From a virus: a stretch of 32,126 nucleotides of DNA. The stretch is from the IMG/VR virus record IMGVR_UViG_3300046791_000230, positions 1 to 32,126 of that record. The stretch is one strand, 5' to 3'. Position 1 is the stretch's first letter. Every line of letters begins with the position of its first letter. A model generated the notes under the pieces. That model was not told the DNA's origin, searched no databases, and was given only the letters and a program-made list of their open reading frames with translations. Below are positions 1 through 5,871 of this stretch, in pieces. The position numbers and the translations under genes were made by a program.

Positions 1-2
1 TC

Positions 3-236
3 AGAGCCAAAGAGCATGAGCGCGACAGTATGTATCTAAATTTAAAATCAACGCGCGACTCATTGAAGATAGCGTTCAACACAATAACAGTCGCTCACAA
101 CGAGACCGACCAGGCAAAGAAGGATAAACTAAAAGCAATAAAATACTATGAGAGCATTATTTACGTTCGTTTTGCTAATGACACTCTGCGTGGAAGGGCT
201 ATCACAGACCTTTACCCTTCCTACGGTCATCCTTGA
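3..236 (+). CDS. 3' end of an unknown gene (partial)
   Basis: This is the only forward frame open from the left edge; the other two stop within the first 40 bases. The visible part is a hydrophilic, Lys- and Asp-rich, helix-prone segment without a recognisable domain. An internal ATG at position 30 could also be a start. The frame runs 89 bases into the next gene, whose signal peptide looks genuine. An overlap this long is unusual here, because other neighbours overlap by 1 to 11 bases. Either the overlap is real, the upstream gene is decaying at its end, or the frame is open by chance. Function unknown. Confidence 0.4.
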   Translation, partial: RAKEHERDSMYLNLKSTRDSLKIAFNTITVAHNETDQAKKDKLKAIKYYESIIYVRFANDTLRGRAITDLYPSYGHP

Positions 237-534
237 TTCGATGATCTTTGAAGTAAGGAAAGGACGTGCGTGTGATACAGTCATGCATAAGCAAGAAGTA
301 GAACTTCAAAAACTGGGCGCTGAGTTACTTGCAAACGGAAAAGCAATCATTCTACTCACGAAAGAGTCTTCTGAGCTTAGCGGGTTGTTAAAGAATTGCG
401 AGGAACTTGGAGCCTTAGCGGTAAAAGAGTTTAGGCTTGAAAAAAGAAAACTACTCGTTAAAATCAGGAAATTAATTCGAGTCGTGATTCTTGAAGGTGG
501 TGTAATTGTAGTGATGATAATATTATTAGTTTAA
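148..534 (+). CDS. Secreted or membrane-tethered coiled-coil protein, spanin-like parts
   Basis: This 128-residue protein starts with a typical signal peptide (hydrophobic core about residues 4-14, possible cleavage near Ser19-Gln20). A Lys/Glu/Leu-rich stretch follows (about 49-105) that should form a long helix or coiled coil. It ends in a hydrophobic segment (about 110-128) that can span a membrane and reaches the C-terminus. Export plus a helical rod plus a membrane anchor recalls proteins that bridge envelope layers during lysis (spanins). Classical inner-membrane spanins, however, have the anchor at the N-terminus. No endolysin or holin was recognised beside it, so the lysis role is inference. 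The next gene begins 3 bases after its stop. Confidence 0.65.
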   Translation: MRALFTFVLLMTLCVEGLSQTFTLPTVILDSMIFEVRKGRACDTVMHKQEVELQKLGAELLANGKAIILLTKESSELSGLLKNCEELGALAVKEFRLEKRKLLVKIRKLIRVVILEGGVIVVMIILLV

Positions 535-537
535 AAT

Positions 538-768
538 ATGAACGACCCGTACAAAAACGAACCGAATCTTAAAAAAGCACTCGAAGATTTTCCTAAGCGT
601 TTCGATAACCCAAAAGGTGAGTCTAAATGTGATGGCGATGACTGTAACAACTTATTGAAGTTAGATACCTTCAATGTCTTAGTCACACCTACCGAGCATA
701 AGGTTTTAATCCTATGCTCTCAGTGCCTTCCTAAACTTGCTAAAAAGTATAACATCAGATTCCAATGA
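538..768 (+). CDS. Small Cys4 (zinc-ribbon-like) protein
   Basis: A soluble 76-residue protein of unknown family. It has two cysteine pairs, Cys31-x4-Cys36 and Cys60-x2-Cys63, separated by a short beta-prone stretch. That spacing fits a small treble-clef or zinc-ribbon fold, so metal binding is likely. The N-terminal 30 residues are polar and probably disordered. The gene starts 3 bases after the upstream stop, and its own stop overlaps the next start (ATGA), which suggests translational coupling. No function can be assigned. Confidence 0.65.
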   Translation: MNDPYKNEPNLKKALEDFPKRFDNPKGESKCDGDDCNNLLKLDTFNVLVTPTEHKVLILCSQCLPKLAKKYNIRFQ

Positions 769-1034
769 ACGAACTTGTTTGTATTTCAGCGGAAACCCAT
801 GCTTGGGAAATATTTTGTGCGTCAATGGGGGGCTTCCTTGTCTCTACACTCGTCCTAAAATATTATTTTTCCCGTAGACGCGCGCGCAAGATGAGCCCAG
901 CCCAAGCGGACTTAATGCGATTGGCTGACTACATTACACAGAAGCATCCAGACTATGTGCAACCAGGAGGCCAAATGGTGGATAACGTCATTCGATTACT
1001 AGATGTGCTCCATAATCAAAAGTCAGCTTTATGA
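765..1034 (+). CDS. Small single-pass membrane protein
   Basis: An 89-residue protein with one hydrophobic segment at about residues 17-35, followed directly by a strongly basic stretch (Arg-Arg-Arg-Ala-Arg-Lys). By the positive-inside rule the C-terminal 50 residues should lie in the cytoplasm. That tail is soluble and helix-prone. It is coupled by ATGA overlaps both to the Cys4 gene upstream and to the helicase gene downstream. A holin or membrane tether is possible from size alone, but no family was recognised. Confidence 0.6.
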   Translation: MNELVCISAETHAWEIFCASMGGFLVSTLVLKYYFSRRRARKMSPAQADLMRLADYITQKHPDYVQPGGQMVDNVIRLLDVLHNQKSAL

Positions 1035-2293
1035 TACTCCGGCCAGAGCAACGTACTACCGTAGATGCGGGTAAGATTATTCTAAAAAGATACAATCTTC
1101 TTTACATGGCATGTGAAGTTCGTGTCGGAAAGACAATCATGTCTATTACGATTGTGCATGAGCTCGGGTTTAAACATCCATGCTTCATCACAAAAAAGAT
1201 GGCGCTATCGAGTGTTGAAGGTGACTACGCAAAATCAGGATTACAATTCAGTTCATTCAAAGCCACAAACTTTGAACAGGTTCCTAACCTTCATCCTGTC
1301 CATGATGTTTACATTATCGATGAGGCTGTATCGTGTGGGGCATACCCAAAGCCAGGAAAGTACACCAAGGATTTAAAGCAACTGATTGGGAAGAAGCCGA
1401 TTATTTTAATGTGTGGATCCCCTACGCCTGAATCTCCGAGTCAGATATTCCATCAATTCTGGCTTAGTGAATATTCACCATTCTCAGTTCATAAGAACTT
1501 TTATTTTTGGGCGAAAGAATATGTGAACGTAAAGAAGAAATTCGTGCATGGATTTCAGATTAACGACTACTCAAATGCCAACGAAGCGAAGATAAAGGAG
1601 GTCACCAAGCATTACATGGTTACACTCTCTCAGGAAGAGGCTGGCTTTACATCCATGGTTGAGGAAGATATTTTATGGGTGCCGATCAATAATCAAATCT
1701 ATCAGTTAATGGATAGACTTAAAAAGGATAAGGTTTACAAACTTAAATCCGGAGATCATATCCTTTGCGACACACCGGTTAAGATGCAAAGCGTCTTCCA
1801 TCAGTTAAGTAGCGGCACGATCAAAATTGAGGAGAAAAGAATTGTTTTGGATGAGTCGAAAGCGTGGTTCATCAAGACGAAATTCGCAGGACAGAAGATT
1901 GCAATTTTTTACTGCTTCATAGCAGAAGGTGAGTTGCTAAGAAAACACTTCCCGATGCATACCGATGACCCCGAGTTATTCAACAAGAGCAATCAATACA
2001 CATTCATCTGTCAAGTCATCAGCGGACGTATGGGTATCAATCTAGCAACTGCAGATTGTCTTGTGATGTATAATATTGGATTCAGCGCAACAAGCTATTT
2101 CCAATCACGTGCGCGCATGCAGTCACAGGCTAGAAAAACAGCAAGTAAGTTGTATTGGATATTCAGCGAACACGGGATCGAGAAGTTTGTGTACAAGGCC
2201 GTGAGTAAGAAAATGGATTTTACCATTAACTACTTCAAGAAGTTTTTGAAAGAAGAGAGTGAGCAGGTAACAATGTTCGAAAATGGCGGCTGA
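1031..2293 (+). CDS. SNF2/superfamily 2 DNA helicase
   Basis: A 420-residue ATP-dependent DNA translocase of the compact phage SNF2-like type. Motifs appear in order: a Walker A loop ending GKT at residues 33-35 (preceded by Glu-Val-Arg-Val, as is common in phage members), a Walker B Asp97-Glu98-Ala99-Val, motif III Gly-Ser-Pro-Thr-Pro at 129-133, and a C-terminal motif VI with Gln358 and the arginines up to about 368. The Trp-Ile-Phe-Ser segment just after motif VI is also typical. No extra DNA-binding domain is seen. The last 11 bases overlap a VRR-NUC nuclease gene, so the two probably act together in phage replication, recombination or DNA processing. The ATG overlaps the upstream stop. 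Confidence 0.88.
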   Translation: MILRPEQRTTVDAGKIILKRYNLLYMACEVRVGKTIMSITIVHELGFKHPCFITKKMALSSVEGDYAKSGLQFSSFKATNFEQVPNLHPVHDVYIIDEAVSCGAYPKPGKYTKDLKQLIGKKPIILMCGSPTPESPSQIFHQFWLSEYSPFSVHKNFYFWAKEYVNVKKKFVHGFQINDYSNANEAKIKEVTKHYMVTLSQEEAGFTSMVEEDILWVPINNQIYQLMDRLKKDKVYKLKSGDHILCDTPVKMQSVFHQLSSGTIKIEEKRIVLDESKAWFIKTKFAGQKIAIFYCFIAEGELLRKHFPMHTDDPELFNKSNQYTFICQVISGRMGINLATADCLVMYNIGFSATSYFQSRARMQSQARKTASKLYWIFSEHGIEKFVYKAVSKKMDFTINYFKKFLKEESEQVTMFENGG

Positions 2294-2549
2294 GTCAAAA
2301 CTTCAGAGAAAAATTATCAACTCACTAAAGCGAAAAAAATGGCTTGTCACAAAGATTATGTTAAGTAGCATGAACGGATGGCCGGACGTTGAGGCAATAA
2401 AAAACGGCAGAACGATCAGGTTGGAATTAAAAGCACCTGGGGAAGATGCCGAACCACTTCAAAAATACGTCCATTCACTGATAAAAAGCCACGGTGGCGA
2501 GGTGTACAAGATTGACAGTTGGGAAGGCTACCAAAAATTAAAGCTCTAA
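2283..2549 (+). CDS. VRR-NUC domain nuclease
   Basis: An 88-residue stand-alone VRR-NUC domain (PD-(D/E)XK superfamily). The visible active site is Asp35 in a Gly-Trp-Pro-Asp motif, Glu48 and Lys50 in Leu-Glu-Leu-Lys, and Gln60 in the following helix. Single-domain phage VRR-NUC proteins are known as structure-selective endonucleases, and larger members include the FAN1 repair nucleases. The start overlaps the helicase 3' end by 11 bases, implying coupled translation and a joint role on branched or replicating DNA. The length is normal for stand-alone phage members. The exact substrate cannot be read from the sequence. Confidence 0.88.
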   Translation: MAAESKLQRKIINSLKRKKWLVTKIMLSSMNGWPDVEAIKNGRTIRLELKAPGEDAEPLQKYVHSLIKSHGGEVYKIDSWEGYQKLKL

Positions 2550-2552
2550 AAT

Positions 2553-2583
2553 TTGGATGTTAAAAACTTTTAACATAGTTTTA
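2553..2583 (+). promoter_or_regulatory. Candidate Bacteroidota promoter with palindromic spacer
   Basis: TTTG at 2553-2556 lies 19 bases before TAGTTTTA (2576-2583), which matches the Bacteroidota -7 box TAnnTTTG at all but the last base. The spacer contains a perfect 8+8 inverted repeat, TGTTAAAAACTTTTAACA (2558-2575), a plausible operator. Transcription would start close to the ATG at 2589, giving a very short or no leader. Proposed from pattern only. Confidence 0.35.
2560..2575 (+). repeat. 16-base repeat, copy 1
   Basis: TTAAAAACTTTTAACA occurs here and again, identically, at 14398-14413. Both copies lie just upstream of a start codon. The core is an inverted repeat with arms TTAAAA and TTTTAA around AC. 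A related leader, GTTAAAAATTTTATAC, precedes the start at 2994. Confidence 0.6.
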
Positions 2584-2588
2584 ATCCC

Positions 2589-2918
2589 ATGAAGAAAGCG
2601 CTCTTGTCACTTATCGCAATTAGTTGCCTTATCGTGACCGCCAGTTATTCTAATTCTGGTGTCATCAAAGAGACTCCGCAGTATGCGGTGAGTATGGTTG
2701 AAATCGCTCCGGTGGTTAGCCCCGCTGAAGTTGTTTTAAACAATGCTACCGCTACACCAGCGTATGTAGAACTTCAGACAATTGCTGTAACAGCAATAAC
2801 TGATAGTGAAGCACCGCCTGGTAAATGGAGCCAAAAATTAGGTGAGGTTAACCGAGTCACGTACCAAAAGAAATTCTTTGAGTATAGTTTGGGGCTTAGG
2901 TGGCCCTCACTGACATAG
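2589..2918 (+). CDS. Secreted protein of unknown function
   Basis: A 109-residue protein with an N-terminal signal peptide: Met-Lys-Lys, then a hydrophobic core to about residue 19. A Cys at position 13 sits inside the core rather than in a good lipobox, so ordinary signal-peptidase processing is more likely than lipidation. The rest is Ala/Val/Thr-rich and beta-prone without a known motif. It has its own candidate promoter upstream and a strong terminator downstream, so it may be a separate transcription unit, perhaps an envelope-acting accessory or superinfection factor. That role is a guess from location and export alone. Confidence 0.6.
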   Translation: MKKALLSLIAISCLIVTASYSNSGVIKETPQYAVSMVEIAPVVSPAEVVLNNATATPAYVELQTIAVTAITDSEAPPGKWSQKLGEVNRVTYQKKFFEYSLGLRWPSLT

Positions 2919-2936
2919 ACAATAAAGAAACATTGC

Positions 2937-2966
2937 AAGCCCCGAGTTAATCGCTCGGGGTTTCAT
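2937..2966 (+). terminator. Intrinsic terminator after the secreted protein
   Basis: The stem CCCCGAG (2940-2946) pairs with CTCGGGG (2954-2960) around a 7-base loop. It can be extended by a G-T and two A-T pairs and runs into TTT. It lies in the gap between the stop at 2918 and the next start at 2994, as expected for a rho-independent terminator closing the first gene block. Confidence 0.8.
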
Positions 2967-2993
2967 TGCCACAAGAAGTTAAAAATTTTATAC

Positions 2994-3302
2994 ATGAATC
3001 AGCAATTAAAAAAGAGGGTTAGAAAACTTATCCGCGAACATTTTGAGGAGAAATTCAAAATGACTTATGAGCAGAAGAAAGATATGTATCGGTTCTTCTC
3101 GATCATCGATGAGGTGATTGAAAAGGTTGAGGTTCTTGATTTAGTGGCTCAAAGTGATATTGATCGCGCAAGGATAGTTGATTCTTTGGTTGACGGATTT
3201 AAAGACCTGAGTAAAAAGGTTGGGATGATGGAGTTTTTTCCACTTAACCAAAATAGTGAGAAGTACACAATTAAAATATCATACGAAAAAGCTGAAAAAT
3301 GA
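2994..3302 (+). CDS. Hypothetical charged helical protein
   Basis: A 102-residue soluble protein, rich in Lys, Glu and Asp, and mostly helix-prone. It has no cysteines, signal peptide or recognised motif. It is the first gene after the terminator at about 2950, preceded by the A/T-rich leader GTTAAAAATTTTATAC, and its stop overlaps the next start (ATGA). That overlap suggests it is made together with the ASCH-like protein. Function unknown. Confidence 0.6.
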   Translation: MNQQLKKRVRKLIREHFEEKFKMTYEQKKDMYRFFSIIDEVIEKVEVLDLVAQSDIDRARIVDSLVDGFKDLSKKVGMMEFFPLNQNSEKYTIKISYEKAEK

Positions 3303-3862
3303 TTTTAGGTTTCAAAGAATTTTTTGACGCTAAGAAAACACAACCGACTTATTTTCGGGATAAGATTCGTGCGCCTTATTTTAAGGTTTATCCTAACAGC
3401 ACTCAACCACCAGTAATAGAAATATATTATAAACCAAAACTCCACACATTCAGACTTGATCCACACGATCGCTGGAAGGCAGGCATGAGTATCCAGATGG
3501 TTTATCGTGGCCCGAAGTATAGCATCAAAGATCATTTCAATAAAGGCATTCCGGAATTAGAGAGGTGTAAGTCTACTCAGAAAGTAGAGATTAAGTGGTA
3601 TAAGGATAAAAGTTGGATTTCGGAAGCGGCTACTTTAGCTGGGATTAAATCCAAAAATGTAAAGATTAGTATTGATGGGAAGGAGTGTATTCATGTAAGT
3701 TTTAATGAAGTCGGTTTTTCTTGTGCTGGCGTTAACTATGATAGACTTATCCATGGCGACTTATTTCAGAATGATGGGTTTTATGGGGTATATGAATTTT
3801 TCAAATGGTTCAACAATGACTGGAAGGGCAAAATTATTCACTGGACAGATTTAAGATATTGA
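3299..3862 (+). CDS. ASCH-like (PUA-superfamily) phage protein
   Basis: A 187-residue protein resembling a group of Bacteroidota phage proteins that begin Met-Ile-Leu-Gly-Phe-Lys and end in a Gly-Lys-Ile-Ile-His-Trp-Thr-Asp-Leu-Arg-Tyr tail; both ends are present here. In the middle it keeps the Phe-Arg-Leu-Asp, Arg-Trp-Lys-x-Gly and Asn-Asp-Gly-Phe...Phe-Phe-x-Trp-Phe signatures. I recall this group as related to ASCH domains, which bind nucleic acid or nucleotides. The N-terminal half is longer and more divergent than the short members. It sits between an unknown helical protein and a YopX-like protein, both common phage accessory types. The biochemical activity is unknown. Confidence 0.6.
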   Translation: MILGFKEFFDAKKTQPTYFRDKIRAPYFKVYPNSTQPPVIEIYYKPKLHTFRLDPHDRWKAGMSIQMVYRGPKYSIKDHFNKGIPELERCKSTQKVEIKWYKDKSWISEAATLAGIKSKNVKISIDGKECIHVSFNEVGFSCAGVNYDRLIHGDLFQNDGFYGVYEFFKWFNNDWKGKIIHWTDLRY

Positions 3863-3864
3863 TT

Positions 3865-4242
3865 ATGGAAATTAAACTAAGAGCATTTTTAAAGTCAACA
3901 AAAAAATTCGTTCATACTAACGACTGGGCTCAGTTAGGACTTTACGGATGGAATTCATTCTTAAAGGTTTTGAGTGAAGAGCACGGATATACCCCTAAAT
4001 TAGAGTTATGGACAGGGCAAGTAGATAAAAACAAGAATGATATTTACGAGGGCGACTTACTATTACTTTCTTCTTTTAATCTCGGTACACATATAGTAAT
4101 ATTTGATAACGGTATGTTTGGAGTTAGAGAGAGAGGTTACTTCCATAGTTTTCTTGATGAGGAAATGTGGAGCATGAATATTGAGATTGTTGGTAACATA
4201 TATAAAAACACAAAACCCCCGGAGAGCAATCCGAGGGCTTGA
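3865..4242 (+). CDS. YopX-like phage protein
   Basis: I chose the ATG at 3865, 2 bases after the upstream stop, over an in-frame TTG at 3859, giving 125 residues. The pattern matches the YopX family: an N-terminal Ile-Lys-Leu-Arg-Ala-Phe, a central Leu-Trp-Thr-Gly-Gln-Val-Asp-Lys-Asn then Ile-Tyr-Glu-Gly-Asp-Leu, and a C-terminal Glu-Ile-Val-Gly-Asn-Ile-Tyr. YopX-like proteins are widespread small phage and prophage proteins of unsettled function. The last codons encode a Pro-rich tail that coincides with an RNA hairpin, so the 3' end of the gene may double as a terminator. Confidence 0.85.
   Translation: MEIKLRAFLKSTKKFVHTNDWAQLGLYGWNSFLKVLSEEHGYTPKLELWTGQVDKNKNDIYEGDLLLLSSFNLGTHIVIFDNGMFGVRERGYFHSFLDEEMWSMNIEIVGNIYKNTKPPESNPRA
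4214..4242 (+). terminator. Candidate terminator hairpin inside the end of the YopX-like gene
   Basis: CCCCCGG (4216-4222) pairs with CCGAGGG (4231-4237) around an 8-base loop, with one C-A mismatch. No good T-run follows, so it is weaker than the terminator near 2950. It may be a degenerate terminator or only a stabilising 3' hairpin. Confidence 0.4.
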
Positions 4243-4301
4243 GAGTTCAGTTCATTCACGGTTGCCTGCCCATGAAAAGGAACGGAATACAACAAAAATA
4301 G

Positions 4302-4637
4302 ATGAAAAAATTAATATTCATATTACTGCTCATCCCCTCAGTAGCCTTTACTCAGGATTTTTACGGCCGACTCAATCGTGTGCGGATAGAAAATAACCTG
4401 CCTCCGCTTGAGGTTGACAAGAAGCTACAGCGCCAATCCGCTAAATGGCTAGAACATATCAGCCAATATCCTGGACTTGTTCACGATACGAATGTTAACG
4501 AAGTGTTATGTGAGAATGTAGAGCCGCTTCAGGCATGGTTGGCCAGCAAGGGGCACAGAAGAATACTACTCAGTAAAAAGTTTACAAAGATTGGACTAGC
4601 CAAGAATGGCAATCGTTATTGCGCGAGGTTAAAGTAA
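4302..4637 (+). CDS. Secreted CAP/SCP-like (YkwD-type) domain protein
   Basis: A 111-residue protein with a signal peptide (Met-Lys-Lys, hydrophobic core to about residue 16, then Phe-Thr-Gln). Next comes a short CAP domain: an Asn-Arg-x-Arg...Leu-Pro-Pro-Leu opening, a helix with Gln-x-Ser-Ala-Lys-Trp, a Leu-Val-His, a Cys-Glu-Asn-Val in place of the usual Gly-Glu-Asn, then Gly-His-Arg-Arg-Ile-Leu and Phe-Thr-Lys-Ile-Gly-Leu-Ala. Bacterial CAP proteins are exported and mostly of unknown activity. The domain is compact compared with many bacterial members, which have longer loops. It lies 5 bases upstream of the Thg1-like gene. Possible roles are envelope interaction, adhesion or exclusion of other phages. 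Confidence 0.78.
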   Translation: MKKLIFILLLIPSVAFTQDFYGRLNRVRIENNLPPLEVDKKLQRQSAKWLEHISQYPGLVHDTNVNEVLCENVEPLQAWLASKGHRRILLSKKFTKIGLAKNGNRYCARLK

Positions 4638-4642
4638 AAGTT

Positions 4643-5356
4643 ATGAAAGATTCACTAGGAGATAGAATGAAGGCTAATTATGAGGATAGGACTCGTATTT
4701 TCTTGCCTCGCAGAACATATACAATCATCAGGATTGACGGTAAGGCTTTCCACACCTACACCAAAGGGTTGACAAGACCATTCGATGATAAACTCATGGA
4801 AGATATGGATTCCACCGCGGCTTACCTGTGTAAGAATATTCAGGGTGCAAAATTTGCTTTTGTTCAGTCTGATGAAATTTCAGTTCTATTGACTGACTTT
4901 GATGAAATCACTACCGAAGGATGGTATGATGGAAATATTCAAAAGATGGTAAGTGTATCAGCAAGTTTAGCTACCGGAGTGTTTAATGAACTACGTCCAG
5001 GCAAACTAGCCTTCTTTGATAGTCGTGTGTTTACTATCCCGAGTAAAACTGAGGTGGAAAATTATTTCATTTGGAGACAACAGGACACCACCAGAAATAG
5101 CATTTCATCGGTAGCGCAATCGTTATATAGCCCAAAGCAATTGGAGGGGAAGAACTCTGATCAAAAGCAGGAATTAATTTTTCAAAAGGGAATTAACTGG
5201 AATGATTATGATCCAAAATATAAACGAGGTAGACTGATTGTTAAAAAAGGCTATCTAAAAGATACCGTTGAAAGAACTAAGTGGGCAATGGATGAACCAC
5301 CAGTGTTCACACAAGAGAGATACGTTTTAGGAGCGCTGATACCTGATAATGGCTAG
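4643..5356 (+). CDS. Thg1-like 3'-5' nucleotidyltransferase (tRNAHis guanylyltransferase family)
   Basis: I chose the ATG at 4643, 5 bases after the upstream stop, over the in-frame TTG at 4619; the 237-residue product then begins as bacterial homologues do. Thg1 and Thg1-like proteins add nucleotides to RNA 5' ends in the 3'-to-5' direction. They make the G-1 of tRNAHis or repair 5'-truncated tRNAs. Both metal-binding motifs are intact: Arg-Ile-Asp32-Gly-Lys-Ala-Phe, and Gln-Ser-Asp77-Glu78-Ile-Ser. The downstream Arg-Asn-Ser-Ile-Ser-Ser-Val-Ala-Gln segment also fits the family. The length is near normal. It may repair host or phage tRNAs damaged by anticodon or acceptor nucleases, or work on another RNA. 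No tRNA gene lies nearby. The TAG stop overlaps the opposing gene's stop. Confidence 0.9.
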   Translation: MKDSLGDRMKANYEDRTRIFLPRRTYTIIRIDGKAFHTYTKGLTRPFDDKLMEDMDSTAAYLCKNIQGAKFAFVQSDEISVLLTDFDEITTEGWYDGNIQKMVSVSASLATGVFNELRPGKLAFFDSRVFTIPSKTEVENYFIWRQQDTTRNSISSVAQSLYSPKQLEGKNSDQKQELIFQKGINWNDYDPKYKRGRLIVKKGYLKDTVERTKWAMDEPPVFTQERYVLGALIPDNG

Positions 5357-5871
5357 TACCCTGACTTTGATTTTTTTCTACCACGCTCCTGAGAGATACC
5401 ACCCTTTGCATCTTTGTTTCTCAAGTAATCCACTCGGATTAATTTACGCTTCGGCTGATCTCCGCCTTTCTGCCTGATTTCTTCTGCAGACATTGTAGGC
5501 TTCACCGACTTAACCGCAGGCACAATTCTTATTTTAGTTTTGGTGATTCCGATTTTGTCAGGCGTTTTTGTTTCGGTAGTTACGCCAGCGCGGTATGGCT
5601 TACCCTCTTTGTCGTAAGCAATCTCTTGCTTCTTTTTTCTTGCCTCCTCAATAAATGCAGCATCTTTTTTACTCGGGTCTTCCTTGCCATATGCAGGATG
5701 GCCGGTGTGGACACGTTTTGCTTCGTAAGATTTTGTAGTCTTCCCGCGCTCGAAAGTAAGTTCGTGCTTACCTACTTGTTCGACCTTAAATGGACGAACA
5801 GTACCTACATCAGCGGTTGCTGATTTCTTTTTCTTTTTCGGTTTTGCTAAGTTTGTTGAAACGGTTGCCAT
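5353..5871 (-). CDS. Lys-rich basic protein on the opposite strand
   Basis: This is the only convincing minus-strand gene in the window. I favour the ATG at 5871 (172 residues); an upstream ATG at 5904 would add 11 residues but run 35 bases into the next gene. The product has no Cys and is rich in Lys, Glu, Thr and Pro, with a basic run (Pro-Lys-Lys-Lys-Lys-Lys) near residues 11-16 and a Lys/Arg-rich C-terminus. It looks largely disordered and could bind nucleic acid, for example as a histone-like, packaging or early regulatory protein; this is inference. Its stop overlaps the Thg1 stop within CTAG, and its start overlaps the next gene's start within CATG. Confidence 0.65.
   Translation of the reverse strand: MATVSTNLAKPKKKKKSATADVGTVRPFKVEQVGKHELTFERGKTTKSYEAKRVHTGHPAYGKEDPSKKDAAFIEEARKKKQEIAYDKEGKPYRAGVTTETKTPDKIGITKTKIRIVPAVKSVKPTMSAEEIRQKGGDQPKRKLIRVDYLRNKDAKGGISQERGRKKSKSGY
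5848..5855 (+). promoter_or_regulatory. Candidate -7 promoter box for the packaging operon
   Basis: TAAGTTTG is a full match to the Bacteroidota -7 consensus TAnnTTTG and lies 14 bases before the presumed small terminase ATG at 5870. No TTG is found at the ideal -33 distance, and a T-rich tract precedes it instead. It falls inside the 5' end of the opposing Lys-rich gene, the only place a promoter for the packaging genes could sit. Confidence 0.35.

Noticed and set aside
4181-4396. A 71-codon + frame bridging the YopX-like and CAP genes
   Set aside because: It overlaps the end of one gene and the signal peptide of the next, with no protein-like composition.
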